This document shows positions 1 to 6,405 of a stretch of 19,399 nt of DNA, one piece after another. Each line of letters starts with the position of its first letter. The first letter of the stretch is position 1. Both the position numbers and the translations under genes were made by a program. The notes under the pieces are model-generated. The model did no database searches. It saw nothing but the letters and a program-made list of their open reading frames with translations, and was not told the DNA's origin. This DNA comes from a bacterium (GTDB lineage Bacteria; Spirochaetota; Spirochaetia; JABEVK01): contig JAJXVP010000034.1 in the NCBI GenBank assembly GCA_021782055.1, forward strand, positions 1 through 19,399. Direction: 5' to 3'.

Positions 1-1022
1 CCTTCAAGTCGCGCTTTGGTTGGCAAGCCCACGGCTTTGACGTGGATGGCCACTCGCTTTTGGTGCTGACACGGGCTTTGCGCCCTGGTGTGGTGCTAGC
101 CTATCTTCCCCATGGCCCCTGGTGGCCTGAAATGCTCGAGCGCGAGGGTCTCGAAGAGCGGCTGAAAAATTTGGGCCTGGCGTTAGCTCAACATTTACCC
201 CGCGGGGTGTTTGCCCTGCGTTTTGACCTTTTGGCAGGTACTCAAATCCCGTTGGGGGAAGCCTCCGACGAGGAGTCAGAGTCAGAGTCAGAGTCAGGGG
301 CTGCGCGCTTTTTGCCGCCGCTTGCGAGGCCGTGGCGTAAGCCTCCAGATGTTCAACCTCCCGACACTGTGATTGTCCCGATCGGCACCGAAGAAGAGAT
401 GCTGGCTCGGATGAAAAAAAAGACGCGGTACAACATTCGACTTGCCGAAAAAAAAGGCGTCCGAGTCCGCCGAGCCAGCTTGAACGAGCTTGACGCCTGG
501 TACGCGCTATACCGCGAAACGGGGGAACGCGATAAAATAGCCCTCCACCCCGAGACCTACTACCGCACCCTGCTGGAGCTAGCCGCCACTACCCCAGGGC
601 CTAAAGGAGATTCTCAAGTTGCGCCTCAAGTCCACCTTTTGTTCGCCGAAGCGGATCTACCCGAGGGCACGAAGCTTTTAGCCGGAAATTTTGTCGTCAC
701 CTACGGCCAACAAGCCCTTTATCTTTACGGAGCCAGCTCGAATGAACACCGCAACCTTATGGCCCCGTATGCCCTTCAGTGGGAAGGTCTCAAGCTGGCG
801 CGCAACGAAGGGTGTACCGAGTACGACCTTTTTGGGGTGCCCCCCACCAACGACCCCAACCACCCGATGCATGGGCTTTTTCAGTTTAAAACCGGCTTCG
901 GAGGCCGCCTGGAGCACCGCCTGGGGGCATGGGACTTGGTGTTGAGGCCAGCACTTTGGAACGCTATTACGCTGGTCGACCGTTTGCGGGTCTGGTATTT
1001 TAAAGTTTGGAAAAAGCGATGA
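1..1022 (+). CDS. FemAB/MurM-type aminoacyltransferase, 3' part (5' end outside window)
   Basis: This is probably a cytoplasmic, GNAT-fold transferase that adds amino acids from aminoacyl-tRNA to the peptidoglycan stem peptide (FemA/FemB/FemX/MurM family). The frame is open from the first bases of the window, where it reads FKSRFGWQAHGFD, the usual start region of FemAB proteins. The GTG at 42 is therefore probably an internal valine and the gene begins upstream. Family features include a basic stretch, MKKKTRYNIRLAEKKGV, typical of the first FemAB lobe, and a C-terminal YDLFGVP followed by GLFQFKTGFGG, the hallmark FemAB ending. A low-complexity acidic insert of four Glu-Ser pairs interrupts the first lobe (bases 273-296). 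The next small gene overlaps its stop by 4 bp (ATGA). Family assignment is confident; the substrate (Gly, Ala or Ser) cannot be told. Confidence 0.85.
   Translation, partial: FKSRFGWQAHGFDVDGHSLLVLTRALRPGVVLAYLPHGPWWPEMLEREGLEERLKNLGLALAQHLPRGVFALRFDLLAGTQIPLGEASDEESESESESGAARFLPPLARPWRKPPDVQPPDTVIVPIGTEEEMLARMKKKTRYNIRLAEKKGVRVRRASLNELDAWYALYRETGERDKIALHPETYYRTLLELAATTPGPKGDSQVAPQVHLLFAEADLPEGTKLLAGNFVVTYGQQALYLYGASSNEHRNLMAPYALQWEGLKLARNEGCTEYDLFGVPPTNDPNHPMHGLFQFKTGFGGRLEHRLGAWDLVLRPALWNAITLVDRLRVWYFKVWKKR
273..296 (+). repeat. Four in-frame GAGTCA hexanucleotide repeats
   Basis: Four perfect head-to-tail copies of GAGTCA lie inside the femAB-like gene and encode (Glu-Ser)4, preceded by DEESE-like acidic codons. 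Because the unit is six bases, gain or loss of a copy changes protein length without shifting the frame. Confidence 0.9.
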
Positions 1023-1192
1023 ACCGCAAAGCTCGGCGGGCCAAGGCGCGAAGAAGTCTTCACCACAGTCCTGCCGCACAGCCGCCAGCGAAAAAAAAGC
1101 CCGGCCTGGGTAGAGTCCTCTTGGTGGGGCTTTTGGTTTTTGTGGTGGTGATAGCGTTTTTATGGCATCGAGCTCCGCACCTGTGGCGCTAG
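1019..1192 (+). CDS. Small basic single-pass membrane protein (57 aa), unknown
   Basis: The ATG at 1019 overlaps the stop of the femAB-like gene (ATGA), so translation is probably coupled. An upstream TTG at 1007 is possible, but the ATG is preferred. The protein has a strongly basic N-terminus (MNRKARRAKARR), a Pro/Ala/Lys linker, one hydrophobic helix at about residues 33-49 (VLLVGLLVFVVVIAF) and a short aromatic/basic tail. By the positive-inside rule the N-terminus should face the cytoplasm. No family was recognised. Its coupling to a peptidoglycan-modifying enzyme suggests an envelope role, which is inference only. Confidence 0.6.
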   Translation: MNRKARRAKARRSLHHSPAAQPPAKKKPGLGRVLLVGLLVFVVVIAFLWHRAPHLWR

Positions 1193-1224
1193 ACGAAGCG
1201 TTGACCTTGTGACAAGCTACAGGC

Positions 1225-1497
1225 ATGCACCTGAGTATCTTCGAAGCACTTATGCTGTTGTGTTTTGGTATTTCGTGGCCCTTCTCGCTGTGGAAGTCCT
1301 GGAAATCCCGTCAAAACGGTTCTAAAAGCCTCGTCTTTTTAGTGTTGGTCTTTGTGGGGTATTTGGCCGGAATCACCAACAAAATCCTTAACCACCCTGA
1401 CTGGGTTCTGACCCTCTATATTCTTAACGCTCTTATGGTAGCCGCCGATTTAATTCTCTTTTTTCGCAACCGCGCACTAGCGAAGAGCCTGCACTAA
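1225..1497 (+). CDS. Three-helix small membrane protein, SemiSWEET/PQ-loop-like
   Basis: This 90-residue integral membrane protein has three predicted helices at about residues 4-22, 35-52 and 61-81. The first helix and loop read SWPFSLWKSWKSR, followed by a Ser-rich turn and a Gly-containing second helix (LVFVGYLAGI). This resembles bacterial SemiSWEET/PQ-loop proteins, which are three-helix half-transporters acting as dimers, except that the usual PQ is PF here. Similar small proteins occur in many anaerobes as uncharacterised membrane proteins. The Shine-Dalgarno sequence is weak (ACAGG). Its last 21 bp overlap the 3' end of the convergent metI-like gene. The transporter assignment is tentative. 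Confidence 0.7.
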   Translation: MHLSIFEALMLLCFGISWPFSLWKSWKSRQNGSKSLVFLVLVFVGYLAGITNKILNHPDWVLTLYILNALMVAADLILFFRNRALAKSLH

Positions 1498-2631
1498 GTC
1501 TGCTTCGAGGTCTTCGACATGCTCGATGCCCACCGACAGGCGCATTAAAGTGTCATCGACACCAAGCCGCCGACGAAGGTCTTCGGGGATTGAGGCATGC
1601 GTCTGAGCCTGAGGAAAGGTCAATAACGTTTCTACCCCTCCCAAACTTTCGGCAAAGATGATAAGTCGAATCTTTTCAAGAACTTGCCCGACTAAGGCTG
1701 GGTGATCCACACGAAAGGACACCATGGCGCCCGGACCGCTGGCTTGGCTTCGGTGAATGGTGTGGCCCTCGTGAGTCTCGAGGCCCGGAAAGTAAACTTC
1801 GCGAACCCGGGGATGGACGGTTAAAAAATTTGCCAAGCGGACGGCGTTTCGCTGCTGTCGTTCTAAGCGGATATCGAGTGTTTTTAAACCCCTCAACACC
1901 AGCCAGCTATCGAAAGGCGAAAGCACCGCGCCACTCGTTTTAGCAATGAGCGTGAGGCGTTCTGCTAGCTCGTGATTTGCCGTTACCACAAAACCGGCCA
2001 GAACATCGTTGTGCCCGGCAAGGTACTTGGTTCCTGAATGCACCACCAGATCAGCCCCCAAATCCAGTGGTTTTTGTACCAGGGGAGTCAAGAAGGTATT
2101 GTCCACGGCAAGCAGGATTTGACGGTCATGACACAAACGGGCCAACGAGCGCAAATCACTGATACGCATCATGGGGTTTGACGGCGTTTCGACAAACAAC
2201 AGACGAGTCCGTTCGGTCAGAGCCGCTTCGACCTGACTTACACTTCTGGTATCGGCGAAGTGGCAGGCGAGGCCGTGCCGTGAGGCCAGCTCCACGGCAA
2301 AGCGGTAGGTTCCCCCGTACAAATCTTCGCTAAAGACCACTTCATCACCGGCAGTCAAAAGATCGAGGATGGCCGCTACTGCGGACATTCCTGTGGTAAA
2401 GGCAAACCCGGCGGTCCCGTTTTCGAGGGCGGCCACGGTAAGTTCCAGCTCGCGGCGCGTGGGGTTTCCTTGGCGGGAATAATCCCACCCTGTCGTTTGC
2501 CCTAAGGAGGGATGGCGAAACGTAGCACTGAGGTACAAGGGTGTACTGACGGCACCCGTTGTGTCGTCCCACCCCAAGGTACCCCGAACTGCTTTGGTAC
2601 TGTCGTGCACAGGAAAGCCGCGAAATTCCAT
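1477..2631 (-). CDS. metI: Cystathionine gamma-synthase / O-acylhomoserine sulfhydrylase (MetI-like, PLP-dependent)
   Basis: This is a cytoplasmic Cys/Met-metabolism PLP enzyme of fold type I. It probably joins cysteine or sulfide to an acylated homoserine in methionine synthesis. Visible landmarks are [13 protein letters not shown] (about 51-63, phosphate contact from the partner subunit), the TGMSA glycine loop (80-84), Tyr105 in DLYGGTYR for ring stacking, DNTF (178-181), and the PLP lysine Lys202 in [13 protein letters not shown]. The C-terminal half ([19 protein letters not shown] and [15 protein letters not shown]) matches Bacillus MetI particularly well. Length (384 aa) is normal for the family. 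The ATG has a good GGAGG six bases upstream and its own promoter. A beta- or gamma-lyase activity cannot be excluded from sequence. It is transcribed divergently from the isopropylmalate-synthase-like gene. Confidence 0.88.
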   Translation of the reverse strand: MEFRGFPVHDSTKAVRGTLGWDDTTGAVSTPLYLSATFRHPSLGQTTGWDYSRQGNPTRRELELTVAALENGTAGFAFTTGMSAVAAILDLLTAGDEVVFSEDLYGGTYRFAVELASRHGLACHFADTRSVSQVEAALTERTRLLFVETPSNPMMRISDLRSLARLCHDRQILLAVDNTFLTPLVQKPLDLGADLVVHSGTKYLAGHNDVLAGFVVTANHELAERLTLIAKTSGAVLSPFDSWLVLRGLKTLDIRLERQQRNAVRLANFLTVHPRVREVYFPGLETHEGHTIHRSQASGPGAMVSFRVDHPALVGQVLEKIRLIIFAESLGGVETLLTFPQAQTHASIPEDLRRRLGVDDTLMRLSVGIEHVEDLEADLVQALR

Positions 2632-2648
2632 CCGATTCCTCCGCCCCT

Positions 2649-2677
2649 ACCTTACGCCGGTAACTCACCATTGTCAA
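2649..2677 (-). promoter_or_regulatory. Promoter of the metI-like gene
   Basis: On the minus strand there is a perfect TTGACA (2677-2672), a 17-bp spacer and TAAGGT (2654-2649). The predicted RNA start is just upstream of the GGAGG, leaving a very short leader with no room for a SAM riboswitch. Confidence 0.6.
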
Positions 2678-2699
2678 TCAAGTAGGTTTATAGCTATGA

Positions 2700-2712
2700 A
2701 TATTTAAAATAT
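2700..2712. promoter_or_regulatory. AT-rich palindrome in divergent regulatory region
   Basis: A perfect inverted repeat, ATATTT-a-AAATAT, lies between the two divergent promoters, upstream of both -35 elements. It could be an operator or simply curved AT-rich promoter DNA. Confidence 0.35.
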
Positions 2713-2733
2713 CGGCAAAAAGCGGGGATTTTT

Positions 2734-2781
2734 GTCAGTTTCTTGTTTATACTCTGATTCTTGTTTATACTCTGAACTGAC
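2734..2781 (+). repeat. 18-bp perfect tandem duplication framed by a 7-bp inverted repeat
   Basis: Two perfect adjacent copies of TTCTTGTTTATACTCTGA occupy 2740-2757 and 2758-2775. They are bracketed by GTCAGTT (2734-2740) and its exact reverse complement AACTGAC (2775-2781). The element ends 20 bp before the start codon of the following gene and contains its predicted promoter. Confidence 0.9.
2743..2771 (+). promoter_or_regulatory. Predicted promoter of the isopropylmalate-synthase-like gene
   Basis: TTGTTT (2743-2748) from repeat copy 1 and TATACT (2766-2771) from copy 2 are separated by exactly 17 bp. The -10 matches five of six consensus bases; the -35 is partial (TTG). Copy 1's own TATACT has no -35 at a proper distance, so the duplication may have created this promoter. 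Confidence 0.5.
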
Positions 2782-2801
2782 TTTTCGATTGAGAGGCGAT
2801 C

Positions 2802-4628
2802 ATGCATAGTCCCTTTTCCCAACTTCGCACCAAGCCACGCTTTCCCCTTCAGGATCCTGAAGATCCTGAATTGTACCGCGAGCAGTTCCCCTATACCAGC
2901 GTCCCGCGAATCCTCTTTGATGGGCACGACGTGATCCCCCACAAAGCTCCCGAAATTTGGATCACCGACACGACCTTTCGGGATGGACAGCAATCTCGGC
3001 CCCCTTATACCCCCGATCAAATCTCAACAATTTTTGACTTCTTGCACCGTTTAGGGGGCCCCCAAGGGGTTATCCGCCAAACGGAGTTTTTTTTGTATTC
3101 GACTCGCGACCGCGAAGCCCTGGAATTGTGCCAAGCCAAGAACTACCGCTTTCCTGAAATTACCGGCTGGATTCGCGCTGACGCCGACGACCTCAAGCTA
3201 GTCAAAGACCTGGGGCTGACTGAGACCGGAATTTTGACGTCGGTATCGGACTACCACATCTTTCTCAAGCTCAAAAAGACTCGGGCGAAAATTCTTGACC
3301 AGTACTTAGGGATTGTCAAAGAAGCCCTCAGCCACGGCATTGTCCCTCGTTGCCACTTTGAAGACGTGACGCGAGCGGATTTGTATGGTTTTGTCCTGCC
3401 CTTTGCCGAGCGACTCTTAGACTTAGCGAAAGAAGCTCAGCAGCCCGTTAAAGTACGGCTGTGCGATACCATGGGCTTTGGCGTTACCTACCCGGGCGCT
3501 GCTCCACCCCGAAGTATTCCTCGTTTAGTTCATGCGTTTTCGCAGGAGCTAGGCTACCCCTCGGAATGGTTAGAATGGCACGGGCACAATGACTTTCATA
3601 AAGTCCACGTCAACGCCGTCACAGCCTGGCTCTACGGCTGTTCAAGCTTGAATGCCAGCCTCTTGGGGTTTGGTGAACGGACAGGCAACCCTCCCCTTGA
3701 GGGCGCAATCATGGAATACCTCGCTTTAAAAGGCGATTCTTTGGGGATTGATACCACGGTCATCACCGAAATAGGCGACTACTTCCGCGACGAGATCCAG
3801 GCGCCGATTCCGGCCAATTACCCCTTTGTAGGCGCCGAATTTAACACTACCCGCGCAGGGATCCATGCCGATGGCATTCTCAAAAACCCCGAAATCTACA
3901 ATATTTTTGATACAGACACCTTGTTAAAACGTCCCCTGCGGATTCAAGTCACCGACAAATCAGGGGTGGCAGGGATAGCGCAGTGGATCAATGACAACAT
4001 TCCCGAGATCTTGGAGGGACACAAAGAGCCGGTTCACAAGCGGCACGGCGGGATCAAACATATCTACACCTGGGTGATGGACGAATATCAAAACGGCCGG
4101 ACCACCTCGATTTCACCCGAAGAAATGCTGGCTCAAACCAAGCGCTTTCTTCCCAGCCTCTTTGTTTCAGAGTTTGAAAAGGTAAAAGAAGAAGCCAAAC
4201 GAAAGGCACAGGCCTTGGCCAAGAGTATTTCGCAAAGCCCCGATATCCGCAGTCTCAGCTCTGATCGCATGGAAGATTTTCTTCATGAAGTCGTTACCCG
4301 CGAGGGCTCAATTCAATTGCTCGCCATTACCAACCTCGAAGGCCGCCGTATCACGCAAGTTCACGTCCAACGTGGCGAAAAAGGGCTTTTTCGCAACTTG
4401 ATGAATAAAGACTTTCGCAAGCATGAGTGGTTTGTTCGCGTCCTTGAAAGTCAGGAATCGTACGACTCTGACCTGTATTTTTCGAAGTACACGGGACGGC
4501 TCATCCTGACCTCGGCACGCCCTTTGTTTGATGAGCAAGGAAAAATGTTCGGGGTAATGGACATTGACTTCATCTTTGACGAACTCGTCAAGCTGATCAC
4601 TCCCATTCCTGACGAAATCTTGCGCTAG
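2802..4628 (+). CDS. HMGL/isopropylmalate-homocitrate synthase-like enzyme fused to a Cache-like sensor domain
   Basis: This is a cytoplasmic DRE-TIM metallolyase-superfamily enzyme, a family that condenses an acyl-CoA with a 2-oxoacid. Active-site motifs are intact: DTTFRDGQQ (56-64, metal Asp and catalytic Arg), HGHND (260-264, metal His pair), GERTGNPPLE (291-300) and AGIHADG (352-358), as in isopropylmalate, homocitrate and Re-citrate synthases. The barrel ends near residue 400. There is no LeuA allosteric domain. A long charged helix (about 455-500) leads into a domain at about 500-598 with HEWFVRVLES, SYDSDLYFSKYTGRLILTSA and GKMFGVMDIDF, the strand order of Cache/PDC ligand-binding domains. 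No signal peptide or membrane helix is present. The Shine-Dalgarno sequence is GAGAGG. Related 2-isopropylmalate-synthase-like proteins occur in Deltaproteobacteria. The exact substrate is unknown; leucine, citrate or another acyl transfer is possible. Confidence 0.85.
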   Translation: MHSPFSQLRTKPRFPLQDPEDPELYREQFPYTSVPRILFDGHDVIPHKAPEIWITDTTFRDGQQSRPPYTPDQISTIFDFLHRLGGPQGVIRQTEFFLYSTRDREALELCQAKNYRFPEITGWIRADADDLKLVKDLGLTETGILTSVSDYHIFLKLKKTRAKILDQYLGIVKEALSHGIVPRCHFEDVTRADLYGFVLPFAERLLDLAKEAQQPVKVRLCDTMGFGVTYPGAAPPRSIPRLVHAFSQELGYPSEWLEWHGHNDFHKVHVNAVTAWLYGCSSLNASLLGFGERTGNPPLEGAIMEYLALKGDSLGIDTTVITEIGDYFRDEIQAPIPANYPFVGAEFNTTRAGIHADGILKNPEIYNIFDTDTLLKRPLRIQVTDKSGVAGIAQWINDNIPEILEGHKEPVHKRHGGIKHIYTWVMDEYQNGRTTSISPEEMLAQTKRFLPSLFVSEFEKVKEEAKRKAQALAKSISQSPDIRSLSSDRMEDFLHEVVTREGSIQLLAITNLEGRRITQVHVQRGEKGLFRNLMNKDFRKHEWFVRVLESQESYDSDLYFSKYTGRLILTSARPLFDEQGKMFGVMDIDFIFDELVKLITPIPDEILR

Positions 4629-4639
4629 GCTGGTACGGC

Positions 4640-4912
4640 TTAATCGGTAATGGCAAAGGACGTGAGTCCTTCGTCTGGGCTCACGGCAAAAATGGCAACC
4701 TCTGACACGCGAGAGCCGGTCGGACCTTGGCGTAAACCGGCCTCCCAACTTTCCCAATCACCTTGCTCTGCCTGTGCCCAGACCTCAACCCGGCCATCGG
4801 GCAGGTTACGAACCCAACCCTGCATCCGGGTTCTCCGTGAAAGCTTTTGAGTAAACCAACGAAAGCCCACCCCTTGAACCACCCCCGCGATCAAGTAGCG
4901 TCGCGCTCTCAT
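4640..4912 (-). CDS. acyP: Acylphosphatase
   Basis: This small cytoplasmic enzyme (90 aa, normal length) hydrolyses acyl phosphates such as acetyl phosphate and 1,3-bisphosphoglycerate. The signature VQGVGFRWF places the phosphate-binding Arg at residue 18, and GWVRNLPDGRVEV places the catalytic Asn at residue 36. Both are present. Its ATG overlaps the stop of the upstream receiver-domain gene by 4 bp (ATGA), there is no separate Shine-Dalgarno sequence, and so translation is probably coupled. The gene is the last of a three-gene minus-strand operon with two response regulators and ends 11 bp from the convergent synthase-like gene. No terminator is visible in that gap. Confidence 0.95.
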   Translation of the reverse strand: MRARRYLIAGVVQGVGFRWFTQKLSRRTRMQGWVRNLPDGRVEVWAQAEQGDWESWEAGLRQGPTGSRVSEVAIFAVSPDEGLTSFAITD

Positions 4913-5259
4913 GCTTGAAGCAGGGCTCGCACACGCTCAGCGAGCACCTCGTACGAATAGGGTTTGGCCAGGGTTTCAAATTCAAGGTCGTGAGCGGTGT
5001 CTAAAAACCCTGAGGTGATCAAGACTTTGATTTCAGGACAAAAACGGCGCAAGAATCGCACCCAATAATCGCCCCCCAGGGTATCCATCCGGTAATCGGT
5101 AACGATCACCTTAACGGGATAATCCAAAAGGTGCTTGATAGCCCCCACCCCATCCGAGGCTAAAAGCACAGAAAGTCCTACGTGAGTAAAATATTCTTTG
5201 AGAGCCAGGCGAATCAGGTCGTCGTCTTCAACAACCAGGACATAGTCTTGTGTGGCCAC
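4909..5259 (-). CDS. Single-domain response regulator (CheY-like receiver)
   Basis: The gene encodes a stand-alone receiver domain with no output domain, 116 aa from the chosen start. The phosphorylation pocket is complete: acidic pair Asp12/Asp13 in VVEDDD, phospho-acceptor Asp55 in IVTDYRMD, Thr82 in LITSGF and Lys99 in AKPYS. A GTG at 5283 also opens this frame, but the GTG at 5259 is preferred. It has GAGGAG six bases upstream and avoids overlap with the preceding gene, and the protein then begins right before the first beta strand. It follows the HTH-receiver gene by 17 bp and overlaps acylphosphatase by 4 bp. No cognate kinase is in the window. It may be phosphorylated by a distant kinase, act as a phosphate sink, or use a small-molecule donor. 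Confidence 0.9.
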   Translation of the reverse strand: MATQDYVLVVEDDDLIRLALKEYFTHVGLSVLLASDGVGAIKHLLDYPVKVIVTDYRMDTLGGDYWVRFLRRFCPEIKVLITSGFLDTAHDLEFETLAKPYSYEVLAERVRALLQA

Positions 5260-5276
5260 CTGTTTCTCCTCGATTT

Positions 5277-5864
5277 TCACCACCCAAACCGTATGCGCAA
5301 AGTTTCAACCAAAATCTCGGTCCGAAACGGTTTGAGATAAAAGGCGTCGGCGCCGGCTTTACGAGAATCAATTTCTGCTTGGGGATTATCACCCGCTGTC
5401 ACCACAGCGACAAAAGGGTTATGAAAATCTTCTTGGGTTTTGAGTCGACGGCATATTTCATACCCATCGACACCGGGCAAGTTCAGATCCAAGACAACAG
5501 CTTTGGGTCGGCAAGCCGTTAGCAGGCTCCCTGCTTCAAAACCGTCAAAAGCCTGTCGAATTTTCAAGTTAGGGAAGGCACGCCCCAGCTGAACGGTCAT
5601 GAGGTTGTTTAACACCTTGTCGTCTTCAACGACCACCAACTCTTCGTTGTTTAAAAGCTCCCAAAGCTCTTCCGGCACCCGCATCTTGTTCCCAACAAGA
5701 AAATCGCGCAAATCATCGGGATAGACACGAAATTGACCGCCGGGAGTCATGGATGCCTTCAGGTGGTCAGCCCGAATCCAATTGATGACGGTCTGATTAA
5801 CCACACCGCAAATCTTTGCTACTTCTAACGCAGAAAAGACTCGGCGTTTTTTCTGAATGGCCAT
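5277..5864 (-). CDS. Response regulator with N-terminal excisionase-type HTH and C-terminal receiver
   Basis: This is a DNA-binding regulator with the domain order opposite to OmpR/NarL types. Residues about 10-58 form an excisionase/MerR-like winged helix (FSALEVAKICGVVNQTVINW, then TPGGQFRVYPDDLRDFL). Residues about 74-193 form a receiver with Asp81/Asp82, phospho-acceptor Asp126 in VVLDLNLPG, Thr156 in VVTAG and Lys178 in YLKPF. The ATG at 5864 is chosen because the HTH begins just after it and an AGAGGAG lies upstream (spacing a bit long, about 11 nt). A start further upstream would translate through the ribosomal-operon terminator. A strong promoter sits just upstream. It is the first gene of an operon with a lone receiver and acylphosphatase. 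Target genes are unknown. Confidence 0.9.
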   Translation of the reverse strand: MAIQKKRRVFSALEVAKICGVVNQTVINWIRADHLKASMTPGGQFRVYPDDLRDFLVGNKMRVPEELWELLNNEELVVVEDDKVLNNLMTVQLGRAFPNLKIRQAFDGFEAGSLLTACRPKAVVLDLNLPGVDGYEICRRLKTQEDFHNPFVAVVTAGDNPQAEIDSRKAGADAFYLKPFRTEILVETLRIRFGW

Positions 5865-5886
5865 GTAATTCCGAACTCCTCTAGCT

Positions 5887-5915
5887 AGGATAGTAGTTAG
5901 CTGGTCACCTGTCAA
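5887..5915 (-). promoter_or_regulatory. Promoter of the response-regulator/acylphosphatase operon
   Basis: On the minus strand there is a perfect TTGACA (5915-5910), a 17-bp spacer and TATCCT (5892-5887). It lies directly downstream of the rpsI terminator, so the regulators form a separate transcription unit. Confidence 0.75.
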
Positions 5916-5930
5916 TGAAAGAAATTTCGC

Positions 5931-5956
5931 AAAAAAAAAGCCGCGTGACGCGGCTT
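5931..5956 (-). terminator. Intrinsic terminator of the rplM-rpsI operon
   Basis: On the minus strand AAGCCGCG, a 3-nt loop and CGCGGCTT form a perfect 8-bp stem, followed by an unbroken run of T (plus-strand A run 5931-5939). It lies about 20 bp after the rpsI stop codon. Confidence 0.95.
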
Positions 5957-5974
5957 CTTTGAAAGGCAATCGAC

Positions 5975-6394
5975 TTAGCGTTTAGAGAACTGGAAGCGGC
6001 GGCGAGCTTTGCGCTGACCGAACTTCTTTCGTTCCACCATGCGGGAGTCACGAGACAAGAAGCCGTTTGCTTTGAGTACGGGGCGATTGGTTTCATCAAG
6101 GACACCAAAAGCGCGGGAAATTCCATGGCGAATCGCTTCAGCCTGAGCATTGAAGCCCCCGCCTTGAACGTTGATCAAAACGTCGTACTTGCCCTCAACA
6201 TCAAGCACAGCCAACGGTTGCTTCACCGTTACTTGTTGGATGGGATAGGGAAAGTACTGGTCCAAGGGACGCTCATTGATCACAATAGAGCCCTTTCCGC
6301 TTTTCAGATACACGCGTGCGACAGCGGTTTTACGGCGTCCCACGGCATTGGTAAGATAGGTCTTGTCTTTAGATACTTTATCTTTCTCTGCCAT
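5975..6394 (-). CDS. rpsI: 30S ribosomal protein S9
   Basis: This is the universal small-subunit protein whose C-terminal tail reaches the P-site tRNA. The family features are clear: NAVGRRKTAVARVYL near the N-terminus, GGGFNAQAEAIRHGISRA in the centre, and a basic tail ending RRRFQFSKR with the conserved terminal Arg. Length is 139 aa; a short charged N-terminal extension (MAEKDKVSKDKT) precedes the conserved core. The ATG has GGAG eight bases upstream. The gene follows rplM by 11 bp, the standard L13-S9 pair, and is closed by a strong terminator. Confidence 0.99.
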   Translation of the reverse strand: MAEKDKVSKDKTYLTNAVGRRKTAVARVYLKSGKGSIVINERPLDQYFPYPIQQVTVKQPLAVLDVEGKYDVLINVQGGGFNAQAEAIRHGISRAFGVLDETNRPVLKANGFLSRDSRMVERKKFGQRKARRRFQFSKR

Positions 6395-6405
6395 TATCTC
6401 AACTC

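Noticed and set aside
678..1226. Long open frame antisense to the femAB-like gene
   Set aside because: The sense strand encodes conserved FemAB motifs here; the antisense product is low in recognisable structure and lacks a start signal.
2632..2801. Possible SAM riboswitch or T-box upstream of the metI-like gene
   Set aside because: The promoter TTGACA/TAAGGT lies so close to the Shine-Dalgarno sequence that the leader is only about 15 nt, and no kink-turn or anti-terminator structure is visible.
5260..5283. Upstream GTG start for the lone receiver gene
   Set aside because: The GTG at 5259 has GAGGAG at an ideal distance; the upstream one overlaps the preceding gene and would place the Shine-Dalgarno sequence inside the coding region.
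5865..5969. N-terminal extension of the HTH-receiver protein
   Set aside because: The extension would be read through the rpsI terminator hairpin and the operon's own promoter; the HTH domain begins right after the ATG at 5864.
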